From: Rhodanobacteraceae bacterium
Lineage (GTDB): Bacteria > Pseudomonadota > Gammaproteobacteria > Xanthomonadales > Rhodanobacteraceae
Direction: 5' to 3'
Assembly: GCA_004299555.1 (NCBI GenBank)
Contig: SCQU01000004.1
Location: 124,001 to 188,000 of the forward strand
Length of the DNA stretch: 64,000 nt
The notes under the pieces are model-generated. The model worked only from the letters and a program-made list of their open reading frames with translations, was not told the DNA's origin and did no database searches. This document shows positions 44,339 through 54,521 of the stretch, in pieces (the stretch's first letter is position 1; the number at the start of each line of letters is the position of its first letter). The translations under genes and the position numbers were made by a program.

Positions 44339-45135
44339 GACCTCGCCCCTCCCCTGGTCGTGGACGCAGCCGGCACCGCGGGCGCCCTGGCCGCGGGGGC
44401 CGATGCCGGAAGCAGCGCGGGGGCAGACGCGGCGGGCTTGCCTGCAGCGGACGCAGCGCCGGCGGCGGGCAAGGATGACGGCAGGGCTACCGGTTTCGCA
44501 GCGGTACCGCCGGCTGACGGCGCGGCGGTCGCGGCGGACGCCGGTGCCACGACGCTGGAGCCTGCCGCCGGGACCTGATCCTTGTCGGTGGCCTTGGGCG
44601 TACCCAGCGTGACCACCAGCTCAAACTCGTAAGGCGCATTGCTGTCGCCGCTGGTGTTGCGGGTCCACTGCAATGCGGCCGGGCCCATCCACGGCGAGGC
44701 CTCGATCTTGCGCATGTAGTCGGCCACGGTCGCGTTGGACTGCGCGACGCCGTCCAGCGTGAGCTTGTCACCCTGCTGCTTCAGCGACGTCAGCCGCGCG
44801 CCCGAAGGAATGGTCTGCACGATCTGGTCGAGCAGATGCACCATCTGCGAGCGGCTGGACTGCAGCTTCTCGACGATGCGCTTGCGGGCCAGCAGGTGAT
44901 CCTTGACCTTCTGCAGGTTCTTGATTTCGGTGATCTTGGAGTCGAGCTGGGCAATCTGCGCCTTGAGGTAGGCGTTGCGGTTGTTCTGGTTCTGGATGCG
45001 CATGCTCACCCAGAAACCCCACAGCAGCACCAGCACGATGGCGGCCACCGCCGCGACGCCGAGGTGGGTGAAAAATTCGCGCTTGCGGCGTTCGCGCCGT
45101 TCGGCGCGCCACGGGAGGAGGTTGATCTTGGCCAT
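44335..45135 (-). CDS. pilN: Type IV pilus inner-membrane protein PilN
   Basis: A 266-residue bitopic protein: the PilM-binding N-terminus MAKINLLPWR is intact, membrane segment about 24-44, coiled-coil (about 52-100) and a ferredoxin-like fold (about 105-180). An unusually long Ala/Pro/Ser-rich tail (about 185-266) follows, so the protein is some 60 residues longer than typical PilN. The gene starts in a TGATG overlap with a short leader frame that is itself a broken copy of the pilN start. Confidence 0.94.
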   Translation of the reverse strand: MAKINLLPWRAERRERRKREFFTHLGVAAVAAIVLVLLWGFWVSMRIQNQNNRNAYLKAQIAQLDSKITEIKNLQKVKDHLLARKRIVEKLQSSRSQMVHLLDQIVQTIPSGARLTSLKQQGDKLTLDGVAQSNATVADYMRKIEASPWMGPAALQWTRNTSGDSNAPYEFELVVTLGTPKATDKDQVPAAGSSVVAPASAATAAPSAGGTAAKPVALPSSLPAAGAASAAGKPAASAPALLPASAPAARAPAVPAASTTRGGARS

Positions 45136-45232
45136 CAGTCTAGGCCCCCCAAAGCCAACGCAGTGCAGATCGCCTGCGCGTTCGCTGCGCGCCGCGCGCC
45201 CCGGGAAGAGGTTGATCCTGGCAGCTTGCCCA

Positions 45233-45233
<1 letters not shown>
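45135..45233 (-). pseudogene. Decayed duplicate of the pilN 5' end, now a 32-codon leader frame
   Basis: From ATG 45233 the bases read ATGGGCAAGCTGCCAGGATCAACCTCTTCCC and GGCGCGC, closely matching the pilN start ATGGCCAAG...ATCAACCTCCTCCCGTGGCGCGC but with an insertion that shifts the frame. The resulting frame (MGKLPGSTSSRGARR...) runs to a TGA that overlaps the real pilN ATG (TGATG), while its own ATG overlaps the pilM stop (TAATG). It thus keeps translational coupling between pilM and pilN. Confidence 0.75.
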
Positions 45234-46370
<1,137 letters not shown>

Positions 46371-46653
46371 TAACCTCGCAAAGTAGTTGCAAACTATTGA
46401 TGCGAAACATCTTTGGCCTTGAGGTGACACCCACTACAAGGCACATTTCACCTGCAGCACGTCACAATTCTGACACAAACCCGGCGCATATTGCCCAACG
46501 CCGGCCAGCAGCCGTCCACCCTCGACGTGCCTTTATACTTGCCAACCCGGCGGTCGGCGCTGCGACCACGGCGCCGCCGCAGCCACCGCGTCATCGCGCA
46601 CCACACCGCCCCCGCCACGGCTCCGCGCCACCGCACCTGCTTTCGGAACCCGC
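46371..46653. other. Divergent regulatory region between pilM and the PBP gene
   Basis: Contains no gene. For the plus-strand PBP gene a TATACT hexamer lies at 46534-46539 without a good -35. The part 46371-46480 is moderately A/T-rich and has repeated CAC/GTCACAATTCTGACAC motifs, including an imperfect inverted GTCACAATTCTGAC at about 46461-46474. Confidence 0.5.
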
Positions 46654-49185
46654 ATGAGAATCCTGAAACGTCTGACGCTGATCGGCCTGATTTGCGTCCT
46701 CGGTCTTGCGGTACTCGGCAGCATTGCCATCGGCGTCACCTACTGGCTGGTCGCGCCGCGCGTGCCGTCGGTCGCCTCGCTGAAGGACGTGCAGATGCAG
46801 GTGCCCCTGCGCATCCTGTCCGCGGACGGCAAGCTGATCGCGGAATTCGGCGAGACGCGCCGCATCCCGGTCGACATCCAGAACGTCCCGGCCAACCTGA
46901 AACACGCGGTGCTGGCTGCCGAGGATGCCGATTTTTACCACCACTCCGGGATCGACGTCACCTCCACCCTCCGCGCCGCCATGGAGGTGATGCTGCACCG
47001 CGGCGAGAAGGTGCAGGGCGGCTCCACCATCACCCAGCAGGTGGCGCGCAACTTCTTCCTGAGCCCGCAAAAGACCTATACCCGCAAGATCATCGAGATC
47101 TTCACCGCGTTCAAGATCGAGCAGGAGCTGACCAAGGACCAGATCCTCCAGCTGTACCTCAACAAGATGTTCCTGGGTCACCGGTCCTATGGCGTGGCCG
47201 CCGCCGCGCAGTATTACTACGGCAAGAAGCTCGATCAGCTGACCATCGCCGAGTGCGCGGCGATTGCCTCGAGCTTCCAGGCGCCGTCGGTCGTCAACCC
47301 GATCGACCACACGGGCCACCTGATCGCGCGCCGCAACTGGGTCATCGGCCAGATGCTGGAGCACCGCTTCATCAACCGGGCCGAGTACACGCAGGCGATC
47401 GCGGCACCGGATGACGCCGCGCCGCACGAGCCACCCATCCAGGTGAATGCGCCGTACTTTGCGGAAATGGTGCGGCAACAGGCGCTCCAGCGCCTCGGCA
47501 ACCAGGCCTTCACCGATGGCTACGTCATCCGCACGACCCTCAACAGCCACCTGCAGGACCTTGCCAACCACGCGCTATGGAGCCGGCTTGAGGACTACGA
47601 TCATCGCCACGGGTACCGTGGACCGTCAGCGCACGTCACCCTGCCCGACCCGGCCACACCGGCCGAGCTGGCCAAGGCGCTCGCCAGCCGCGGCGACCTG
47701 AGCGGGCTCGAACCGGCGATCGTCACCGCCGTCGACGCGCGGGCCGCGCGCATCTATGTGCGCGGCGGCCAGACCGTCACCCTGCCCGTCGGCGCCATGC
47801 AGTGGGCCATGGGTTATGCGCGCAAGGCGGCGACCGGCGGCAAGGGCGCCGCCTCCATCCTCCAGCCCGGCGACATCATCCGCGTGCGCGAGGTGCTGGA
47901 CACGCCTGCCAGCAAGGCGCCAGCTACCGCAGCGGCCAACCCGACGGCGGGCACCGCCAAGCACTGGGAACTGGAGCAGATCCCCGCCGCGCAGGCCGCG
48001 ATGGTGGTGCTGGCACCCGACGACGGCGCGGTGCAGGCGCTGGTGGGCGGCTTCAACTTCCAGTTGAGCAAGTTCAACCGCGCCGTGCAGACCGCGCGCC
48101 AACCAGGCTCCAGCTTCAAGCCGTTCATCTATTCAGCGGCGTTTGACCGCGGCTACACGCCGGCCTCGATCATCAACGACGCACCCATCGCCCTGCCCGA
48201 CCCCTCCAAACCGGGCGGCATGTGGATACCGCAAAATGACGACGACAAGTTCCGCGGGCCCATGCGCCTGCGCGAGGGCCTGGCGCAATCGGTCAACCTG
48301 GTCGCGATTCGGCTCCTGGATGCCATCGGGGTGCGCTACACGCGCCAGTTCGTCACCCGTTTTGGATTTCCGCTCGATGCCATCCCCGCCAACCTGACGA
48401 TGGCGCTCGGCACGGCATCGGTATCGCCGATGGCGATGGCGCGCGGCTATGCGGTGTTCGCCAATGGCGGCTTCCTCGTCAATCCGTACTACATCGCCGA
48501 AATCGACAACCGCGACGGCAAGGCCATCTACAAGGCCGACCCCGTGCGCGCCTGCCGCACCTGCGAGGCGCGCCTGCTGGATGAAGGCAAGACCACGTCC
48601 GCCCCGGCCCAGCCCGACGCCGCGGCGGGCGATCCGGGTGCATTGGGCGACACCGCCAACGCGCTGGCGGCCACCACCCCGAACACGCCACTCCTCGCAC
48701 CGCGCGTCATCGATCCGCGCAACGACTACCTCATGACTTCGATGCTGCAAAGCGTGATCTACGGCCAGGACGGCACCGGCGCCGCGGCCGCCAGGCAGCT
48801 CGGGCGCAGCGACCTTGCCGGCAAGACGGGCACCTCCAATGACTACCACGACGGCTGGTTTTGCGGGTTCAATGCCAACATGGTTGCGACCGTGTGGGTG
48901 GGTTTTGACAACTTCACCTCGCTCGGCCACAAGGAATTTGGTGCGCGCACGGCGTTGCCGATCTGGATGGCCTTCATGGGCCCGGCATTGACGGGCACCC
49001 CGGAAGACCTGCTGCCGATGCCGCCCGGCATCGTAACCGCGACGATCGATCGCACCACCGGGCTGCCGGCGCCTCCGGGCGACACCAACACCATGACCGA
49101 GATGTTCAAGGTCGAGGATCTGGATCGCCTGCGCGAACAGGCCAAGCAACAGCAAAACCAGGCACCGGCGTACGACATTTTCTAG
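46654..49185 (+). CDS. mrcA: Penicillin-binding protein 1A, bifunctional glycosyltransferase/transpeptidase
   Basis: An 843-residue class A PBP that polymerises and crosslinks peptidoglycan. Membrane anchor about 8-34; GT51 domain with catalytic Glu90 in AAEDADFYHHSGID and GGSTITQQVARN (about 127-138), an OB-like insert (about 330-420), then the transpeptidase with Ser486 in SSFK, SVN in LAQSVNLVAIRLL and KTGTSND at about 724-730. Length and order are standard for Xanthomonadales PBP1A. It is divergent from pilM, the usual ponA-pilM neighbourhood of gammaproteobacteria. Confidence 0.96.
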   Translation: MRILKRLTLIGLICVLGLAVLGSIAIGVTYWLVAPRVPSVASLKDVQMQVPLRILSADGKLIAEFGETRRIPVDIQNVPANLKHAVLAAEDADFYHHSGIDVTSTLRAAMEVMLHRGEKVQGGSTITQQVARNFFLSPQKTYTRKIIEIFTAFKIEQELTKDQILQLYLNKMFLGHRSYGVAAAAQYYYGKKLDQLTIAECAAIASSFQAPSVVNPIDHTGHLIARRNWVIGQMLEHRFINRAEYTQAIAAPDDAAPHEPPIQVNAPYFAEMVRQQALQRLGNQAFTDGYVIRTTLNSHLQDLANHALWSRLEDYDHRHGYRGPSAHVTLPDPATPAELAKALASRGDLSGLEPAIVTAVDARAARIYVRGGQTVTLPVGAMQWAMGYARKAATGGKGAASILQPGDIIRVREVLDTPASKAPATAAANPTAGTAKHWELEQIPAAQAAMVVLAPDDGAVQALVGGFNFQLSKFNRAVQTARQPGSSFKPFIYSAAFDRGYTPASIINDAPIALPDPSKPGGMWIPQNDDDKFRGPMRLREGLAQSVNLVAIRLLDAIGVRYTRQFVTRFGFPLDAIPANLTMALGTASVSPMAMARGYAVFANGGFLVNPYYIAEIDNRDGKAIYKADPVRACRTCEARLLDEGKTTSAPAQPDAAAGDPGALGDTANALAATTPNTPLLAPRVIDPRNDYLMTSMLQSVIYGQDGTGAAAARQLGRSDLAGKTGTSNDYHDGWFCGFNANMVATVWVGFDNFTSLGHKEFGARTALPIWMAFMGPALTGTPEDLLPMPPGIVTATIDRTTGLPAPPGDTNTMTEMFKVEDLDRLREQAKQQQNQAPAYDIF

Positions 49186-49247
49186 CCTTTGCTTTTTGCC
49201 CGCGTTCTTTGCGACACTGGTCCCAATGCGGCTGGGGGCCAAGCACC

Positions 49248-49883
49248 ATGCACAAGACCGCCGGGTATCACCAGATCCACGCCGAAGGCCGCGCGTTCCA
49301 GCTGCGCCGCCGCGTCGCACTCGAAGCGGCGCGCCTCATCAGCGAGCACGGCATCCGCGACTACCAGCTGGCCAAGCGCAAGGCCGCGCGCCACGTCGGG
49401 GTCAGCGAAGACGGCTACCTGCCGCGCAACCGCGAAATCGAGGATGCCCTGCGCGAACACCAGCGCCTGTTCCGCGCCGAGGCCCAGGCGCAGGCGCTGC
49501 AAGCGCGCCGCGAGGCTGCCCGCGCGGCGATGCAGTTTCTCGACCGCTTCGAACCGCGCCTGGTCGGCCCGGTGCTGAACGGTACGGCCGACACCCACTC
49601 GCCGGTGAGCCTGCACGTGTTTGATGATTCACCCGAACGGGTGGCGGGATTCCTCGCCGACCACGGCATCGCGTTTGAAACCCGCGCACACACGTTCAGG
49701 CTGGACCGCCAGCGCAGCGCCGAGTACCCGGTGCTGCTGTTTGACGCCGATGGCGTGGCCGTCGACATCACGGTGTTCCCGCAGGACGCCCTGCGGCAAG
49801 CGCCGCTCGACCGCTGCGGCGAACACCCGCAGCAGCGGGCGTCGCTGGCCGCACTGGAAGAGTTGCTGATGGCGGCCGGCTAG
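49248..49883 (+). CDS. Conserved protein of unknown function
   Basis: A 211-residue soluble protein without signal or membrane segment. Residues 1-100 are Arg/Ala/Glu-rich and helical (AARLISEHGIRDYQLAKRKAARHVGVSEDGYLPRNREIEDALREHQRLF); residues 105-211 look alpha/beta (VSLHVFDDSPERVAGFLADHGI, YPVLLFDADGVAVDITVFP, ALEELL). The DSPERVAGFLADHGI and FDADGVAVDIT blocks hint at a nucleotidyltransferase-like or small regulatory fold but I do not recognise a family. It follows the PBP gene and converges on gltA across a structured element. Start ATG 49248 is chosen as the start of the clear coding pattern. Confidence 0.7.
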   Translation: MHKTAGYHQIHAEGRAFQLRRRVALEAARLISEHGIRDYQLAKRKAARHVGVSEDGYLPRNREIEDALREHQRLFRAEAQAQALQARREAARAAMQFLDRFEPRLVGPVLNGTADTHSPVSLHVFDDSPERVAGFLADHGIAFETRAHTFRLDRQRSAEYPVLLFDADGVAVDITVFPQDALRQAPLDRCGEHPQQRASLAALEELLMAAG

Positions 49884-49921
49884 CTGCCACGCTGCCGATC
49901 GACACGAACGCCCGGGAATCG

Positions 49922-50050
49922 CTGAAGAGCCGTCGCGAGCGAAGGCAGATTGCGTGGCGCCTGAGCGCAGCACGCAGAGCGTACCTATGCGTACATGGGC
50001 ATTGCGAGCACCGCCGGCGCGCAATCTGCCGAGCGCCGCAGGCTGTTCAG
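49922..50050. repeat. Structured inverted-repeat element between convergent genes
   Basis: Outer arms CTGAAGAGCC (49922-49931) and GGCTGTTCAG (50041-50050, one mismatch) and inner arms GGCAGATTGCG (49944-49954) and CGCAATCTGCC (50020-50030, perfect) are nested, with a further GCGTAC-CTAT-GCGTAC pair near the centre. It fills the 176-base gap between the unknown gene and gltA and could be a terminator, a MITE or a small structured RNA. Confidence 0.7.
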
Positions 50051-50059
50051 TGATTCAGG

Positions 50060-51346
50060 TCAGCGCTGGTCGATCGCCTGGTAATCACGCGGCTTGGCGC
50101 CGACGTACACCTGGCGCGGCCGGCCAATGCGGCCACCCGGCATTTCGTGCTGCTCGATCCACTGCGACACCCAGCCCGCGGTGCGCGCGATCGCGAACAT
50201 CACCGTGAACATGTTGGTCGGGATCTTCAGCGCCTTGTAGATGATGCCCGAGTAGAAGTCGACGTTCGGATACAGCTTGTGGCTGATGAAGTAGTCGTCC
50301 TTGAGTGCGGCCTCTTCCAGTTTCAGCGCGACATCCAGCAGCGGGTCCTGCACGCCAAGCTTTTCCAGCACCTCGTGCGCCATGCCGCGAATGATCTTGG
50401 CGCGCGGATCGAAGTTCTTGTACACGCGATGGCCAAAGCCCATCAGGCGGAAGCCCGATTCCTTGTCCTTGGCGCGGGCGACGGCCTTGTCGACGTTTTT
50501 GGCATCGCCGATTTCGGTCAACATCTTGAGGACCGCTTCATTGGCGCCGCCATGTGCGGGGCCCCACAGCGCGGTGATGCCCGCCGCGACCGACGCGTAG
50601 AGGTTCGCGCCGGTGGAACCGACCAGCCGCACCGTCGACGCACTGGCGTTCTGCTCGTGGTCGGCATGCAGGATGAAGAGCAGGTCCAGCGCCTTGGTGA
50701 CCACCGGGTTGATTGCCAGCGGCTCGCTCGGTACCTCGAACAGCATGTGGACGAAGCGGTCGACGTATTCAAGATTGTTGCGCGGATAGCGCACCGGCCA
50801 GCCGATCGAGTAGCGGTAAATCGCCGCCGCCAGCGTCGGCATCTTGGCGATCAGGCGGATCGCCGCGAGCTTGCGCTGCGCCGGATCCTCCGGATTCTCC
50901 GCGTCGTGGTAGAACGCCGACAGCGACGCCACGGTCGCCGCCAGCATCGCCATCGGATGCGCGTCGTAGTGGAAGCCGCGCAGGAAATGCTTCAGCGACT
51001 CGTGCATCATCGTGTGATGCGTCACCTGGTCTTCGAACGCGTGCATCTGCGCCGGCGTCGGCAGCTCGCCTTCCAGCAGCAGGTAGGCCACCTCGAGGAA
51101 GCGCGACTTCGCGGCCAGCTGCTCGATCGGATAGCCGCGATACAGCAGCACGCCCTTCTCGCCGTCGATGAAGGTGATCGCACTCTTGCACGCGGCGGTG
51201 GCGGCGAAGCCGGGGTCGAACGTGAAATGCCCGGTGGCGCGGTAGATCGAAGCAATGTCGATGCAACTGGGCCCCTGGCTGCCCTCCACCAGCGGCAAGG
51301 ACACGGATTTATCGGCGGTGGTCAGGGTGACGTTGGTGCTGGACAC
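50060..51346 (-). CDS. gltA: Citrate synthase
   Basis: A 428-residue type II (hexameric-type) citrate synthase condensing acetyl-CoA and oxaloacetate in the TCA cycle. The catalytic residues are visible: His in [13 protein letters not shown], His in [15 protein letters not shown], and Asp in [13 protein letters not shown]. Start is GTG 51346 ([13 protein letters not shown]) with AAGGAG eight bases upstream; the TTG at 51361 overlaps that site and is rejected. An extended -10 TGCGATAAT lies about 55 bases upstream. Confidence 0.97.
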   Translation of the reverse strand: MSSTNVTLTTADKSVSLPLVEGSQGPSCIDIASIYRATGHFTFDPGFAATAACKSAITFIDGEKGVLLYRGYPIEQLAAKSRFLEVAYLLLEGELPTPAQMHAFEDQVTHHTMMHESLKHFLRGFHYDAHPMAMLAATVASLSAFYHDAENPEDPAQRKLAAIRLIAKMPTLAAAIYRYSIGWPVRYPRNNLEYVDRFVHMLFEVPSEPLAINPVVTKALDLLFILHADHEQNASASTVRLVGSTGANLYASVAAGITALWGPAHGGANEAVLKMLTEIGDAKNVDKAVARAKDKESGFRLMGFGHRVYKNFDPRAKIIRGMAHEVLEKLGVQDPLLDVALKLEEAALKDDYFISHKLYPNVDFYSGIIYKALKIPTNMFTVMFAIARTAGWVSQWIEQHEMPGGRIGRPRQVYVGAKPRDYQAIDQR

Positions 51347-51402
51347 GGGGGACTCCTTCAATACTTTGCGACACGCGCGTGATCGTTCGATTTAACCCGC
51401 CA

Positions 51403-51411
51403 ATTATCGCA
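51403..51411 (-). promoter_or_regulatory. Extended -10 promoter element before gltA
   Basis: TGCGATAAT on the minus strand (51411-51403): TGn followed by GATAAT, one base from TATAAT. No well-placed -35 is seen (TTGACC is only 12 bases away), which is common with extended -10 promoters. Confidence 0.45.
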
Positions 51412-51579
51412 CGATGGGCCGGTCAACGCAGGTGACCGGCGCGGTTGCACGCAGCAAAACGCCTTCCAGGCGCGAGCTTGAAAGGCGTTGGTGCAGCGGC
51501 GTCAAGTGGCGTTTCCAACCCGCACCCGGCCGCCGCCGCCGGTCATCGACGGCCAACGCGGCGCGGGCGCAGGCCGGCG

Positions 51580-51831
51580 TTACTTCTTGCCGGTGGCGTA
51601 GCGCTTCTTGAACTTGTCGATGCGCCCGCCGGTATCCATGACCTTCTGCTTGCCGGTGTAGAACGGGTGCGAAGCCGAGGAGATGTCGACCCTGACCACG
51701 GGGTACTCGTTGCCATCGGCCCATTTGATGGTTTCTTCGCTGGTCATCGTCGACCGCGTCAGGAACGCGAAATCGGAAGCAGCGTCCTGGAAGACCACGG
51801 GCTGGTAGCTCGGATGGATGTCGGCTTTCAT
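51580..51831 (-). CDS. rpmE2: Ribosomal protein L31, type B (zinc-independent)
   Basis: An 83-residue L31 of the type B (C-minus) class: [29 protein letters not shown] and [26 protein letters not shown], with no CxxC zinc motif. In many bacteria the C-minus form replaces zinc-binding L31 under zinc limitation, but in several Xanthomonadales it may be the housekeeping form. No Zur box is evident in the short upstream region. Confidence 0.95.
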   Translation of the reverse strand: MKADIHPSYQPVVFQDAASDFAFLTRSTMTSEETIKWADGNEYPVVRVDISSASHPFYTGKQKVMDTGGRIDKFKKRYATGKK

Positions 51832-51908
51832 GGGTGTTCGTCCGCTGTCGGATGCGTGAGGCAAGGGCGGAATTGTAACCCGAATCCGCCCGCGCCGACA
51901 AGCCGTGT

Positions 51909-54014
51909 TCAGGCCTCCGCAAACCGCGTCGCCCCGCCTACCCAGCGCTCGGTCAGGCGCCGCGCCAGCGCCGAATGGCGTCGCAGCAGCGCGGCGCCGA
52001 CCCGCTGCACGGCTGGCATGAGGGGCGCGTCACGCACGATGTTGGCGACGCGGAAGCCCACCTCGCCCGTCTGGCGCGTACCCAGCAATTCGCCCGGGCC
52101 CCTGAGTTTCAGGTCCTGCTCGGCGATCTCGAATCCATCATTGGTGCGGCGCAGGGTTTCCAGCCGCTGCCTGGCCAGCCCGGACAGCGGCGGCTGATAC
52201 AGCAGCACGCAGTTGGACGCAACGCTCCCGCGCCCGACCCGCCCGCGCAGCTGGTGCAACTGCGCGAGGCCCAGCCGTTCAGCGTTTTCAATCACCATCA
52301 GGCTGGCGTTCGGCACGTCCACCCCGACCTCGATGACCGTGGTCGCGACCAGCAGCGCGGTCGTGCCATCCTTGAACGCATCCATCGCCGCCTGCTTGTC
52401 CTTGGCCTTGAGGCGGCCATGCACCAGGCCAATGGCGAGCCCCGGCAGCGCCGCACACAACTGCGCGAAGGCGACTTCGGCGGCCTGTGCCTGCAAGAGG
52501 TCACTGTCCTCGATCAGGGTGCAGACCCAATAGACCTGCCGGCCCTCCGCGCACGCGACGCGAATGCGCTCGATGACCTCGGCGCGGCGGTTGTTGGCCA
52601 ATACCACCGTGCGCACCGGCGTGCGGCCGGGCGGCAGTTCATCCAGGGTGGAAACATCCAGGTCCGCGTAGGCACTCATCGCCAGCGTCCGCGGGATCGG
52701 GGTCGCGGTCAGTACCAGCTGGTGCGGCGCCTCACCGCTGGCGCGGCCCTTGTCGGCAAGGCTCATCCGTTGCTGCACGCCAAAGCGGTGCTGTTCATCG
52801 ACGATGGTGAGTCCGAGGTGCTGGAACCCGACGCCCTCCTGCATCAGGGCGTGGGTGCCGACCGCAATGGGCGCACCGGCGGCGAGTCTGGCCAGCACCG
52901 CCGTCCGCGCGCGGCCGGTCACCTTGCCGGCCAGCCACACCACTTCGATCCCGAGCGGCTTGAACCATTCGCGGAAGCTGCGCAGGTGCTGTTCGGCCAG
53001 CAGCTCGGTCGGCGCCATGAGTGCCGTCTGGCAGCCGTTGGCGAAGGCGCTGAGCGCGGCCAAGGCCGCGACCACCGTCTTGCCCGACCCGACATCGCCC
53101 TGCACCAGGCGCAGCATCGGTACCCGCTGGCCAAGATCATGCGCGACTTCGGCCGCCACGCGTTGCTGCGCGCGGGTCAGCGTGAAGGGCAGCGCGGCGA
53201 GGAACCGCCGCTGCAGGCCGGCGTCGCAGGGCAGCACCGGCGCCCGCCGTCTGCGCACGCGCGCGCGCAGACGCTTCAAGCCCAGGTGATGCGCCAGCAG
53301 TTCCTCGAACGCGAGCCGCTGCTGGGCCGGGTGCATCCCGGCCTGCAACGCCGCGACATCGGCGTCGGGCGCCGGATGGTGCGCTTCCAGCAAGGCCGCG
53401 CGCAGGGGCATCAGCCCCAGGGGCTCCAGCAAACCGGCAGGAATCAATTCGAGTGCCGCGTCGGCGGGCAGGCGCGTCAACGCCGTGTCGATGACACCGC
53501 GCAGACGCTGCTGGCCCAGGCCTTCGGTGACCGGGTAGATCGGTGTCAGCGTGGCTTCGACCGCGACCTCACCGTGCAGCACGCGGTACTGCGGATGCAC
53601 CATTTCCAGGCCATGCTTGCCGTACCGCACCGTGCCATAGCAGCGCAACCTGGTGCCTGGCGCCAGCTGCTGCGCCTGTTGCCGGCGGAAGTGGAAAAAC
53701 CGCAGCAGCAACGTCGCGTGCGAGGCATCGGTGACCGCCACCCGCAACTGCGGGCGATAGCGGAACCCGGTCTCGACGGCCTCAACCGTAGCGTCGACCT
53801 GTGCCGCGCCGCCGGCGGCCAGGTCGCGGATGGAGACGACGCGGGTGTGATCTTCGTAGCGCAGCGGCAGGTGGAACCATAAATCCTGCACGCACTCGAT
53901 GCCGAGCCTGGCCAGCGTCAACGCCAGCGCCGGGCCGACGCCGGGCAACGTCGTGACCGGTTGCCGCGCGGGCGCGTTGCCGTTCCCTGCGCGAGGGTCA
54001 GCCGCCGCCGCCAT
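51909..54014 (-). CDS. recG: ATP-dependent DNA helicase RecG
   Basis: A 701-residue superfamily 2 helicase that reverses stalled forks and migrates Holliday junctions. N-terminal wedge/OB domain (about 20-190: [19 protein letters not shown]...[11 protein letters not shown]), helicase motif I GDVGSGKT (about 318-325), motif Ia [11 protein letters not shown], motif II as DEQH, motif [14 protein letters not shown], and C-terminal motifs with [39 protein letters not shown] 54014 is preferred over GTG 54026. Downstream of ridA by 30 bases. Confidence 0.96.
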   Translation of the reverse strand: MAAAADPRAGNGNAPARQPVTTLPGVGPALALTLARLGIECVQDLWFHLPLRYEDHTRVVSIRDLAAGGAAQVDATVEAVETGFRYRPQLRVAVTDASHATLLLRFFHFRRQQAQQLAPGTRLRCYGTVRYGKHGLEMVHPQYRVLHGEVAVEATLTPIYPVTEGLGQQRLRGVIDTALTRLPADAALELIPAGLLEPLGLMPLRAALLEAHHPAPDADVAALQAGMHPAQQRLAFEELLAHHLGLKRLRARVRRRRAPVLPCDAGLQRRFLAALPFTLTRAQQRVAAEVAHDLGQRVPMLRLVQGDVGSGKTVVAALAALSAFANGCQTALMAPTELLAEQHLRSFREWFKPLGIEVVWLAGKVTGRARTAVLARLAAGAPIAVGTHALMQEGVGFQHLGLTIVDEQHRFGVQQRMSLADKGRASGEAPHQLVLTATPIPRTLAMSAYADLDVSTLDELPPGRTPVRTVVLANNRRAEVIERIRVACAEGRQVYWVCTLIEDSDLLQAQAAEVAFAQLCAALPGLAIGLVHGRLKAKDKQAAMDAFKDGTTALLVATTVIEVGVDVPNASLMVIENAERLGLAQLHQLRGRVGRGSVASNCVLLYQPPLSGLARQRLETLRRTNDGFEIAEQDLKLRGPGELLGTRQTGEVGFRVANIVRDAPLMPAVQRVGAALLRRHSALARRLTERWVGGATRFAEA

Positions 54015-54044
54015 GCACGCCTGCACCCGAGGTACGCGGCGTCT

Positions 54045-54431
54045 TCAACCCGCGGTCACCGCGATGACGTCGACTTCAACCGCGACCCCCTTGGGCAACG
54101 CCGCCACGCCGATGGTCGAACGCGCGGGGTACGGCGCGTGGAAATACCGTGCCATCACCTCGTTGACCGCGCCGAAATGGCCAAGGTCCGTCATGTAGAT
54201 CGCCACCCGCACCACATCGTCGAACGTCGCCCCGCCGGCCGCCAAGACCGCTTGCAGGTTGTCGAACACGCGCGTCGCCTGCGCTGCGATATCGCCGCCA
54301 ACCAGCGCCCCGGTCGCCGGATCGAGCGGAATCTGGCCTGACAGGTACAGTGTATTGCCGGCGCGCACGGCCTGTGAATACGGGCCGATGGCCTTGGGCG
54401 CGGAATCGGAATGGATGGCTTGGCGTGGCAT
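54045..54431 (-). CDS. ridA: RidA family reactive intermediate/imine deaminase
   Basis: A 128-residue trimeric RidA/YjgF protein that hydrolyses reactive enamines and imines such as 2-aminoacrylate. Motifs are APKAIGPYSQAVRAGNTLYLSGQIPLDP, the arginine in ARSTIGVAALPKGVAVEVDVIA, and VVRVAIYMTDL. ATG 54431 gives the usual start (MPRQAIHSDSAPKAIGPYSQ). It lies between spoT and recG, a common order in Xanthomonadales. Confidence 0.94.
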   Translation of the reverse strand: MPRQAIHSDSAPKAIGPYSQAVRAGNTLYLSGQIPLDPATGALVGGDIAAQATRVFDNLQAVLAAGGATFDDVVRVAIYMTDLGHFGAVNEVMARYFHAPYPARSTIGVAALPKGVAVEVDVIAVTAG

Positions 54432-54521
54432 GGATCGACTCGCACGAATGAAAACGGCAGTGTACCTGCTGCCGGCAGCAATGACGGGCACCGGGCGCAA
54501 ACACGCTCCGGCTGTCGCCCG

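Noticed and set aside
51342-51361. TTG start of citrate synthase five codons upstream
   Set aside because: It would overlap the AAGGAG ribosome-binding site that is well placed for GTG 51346.
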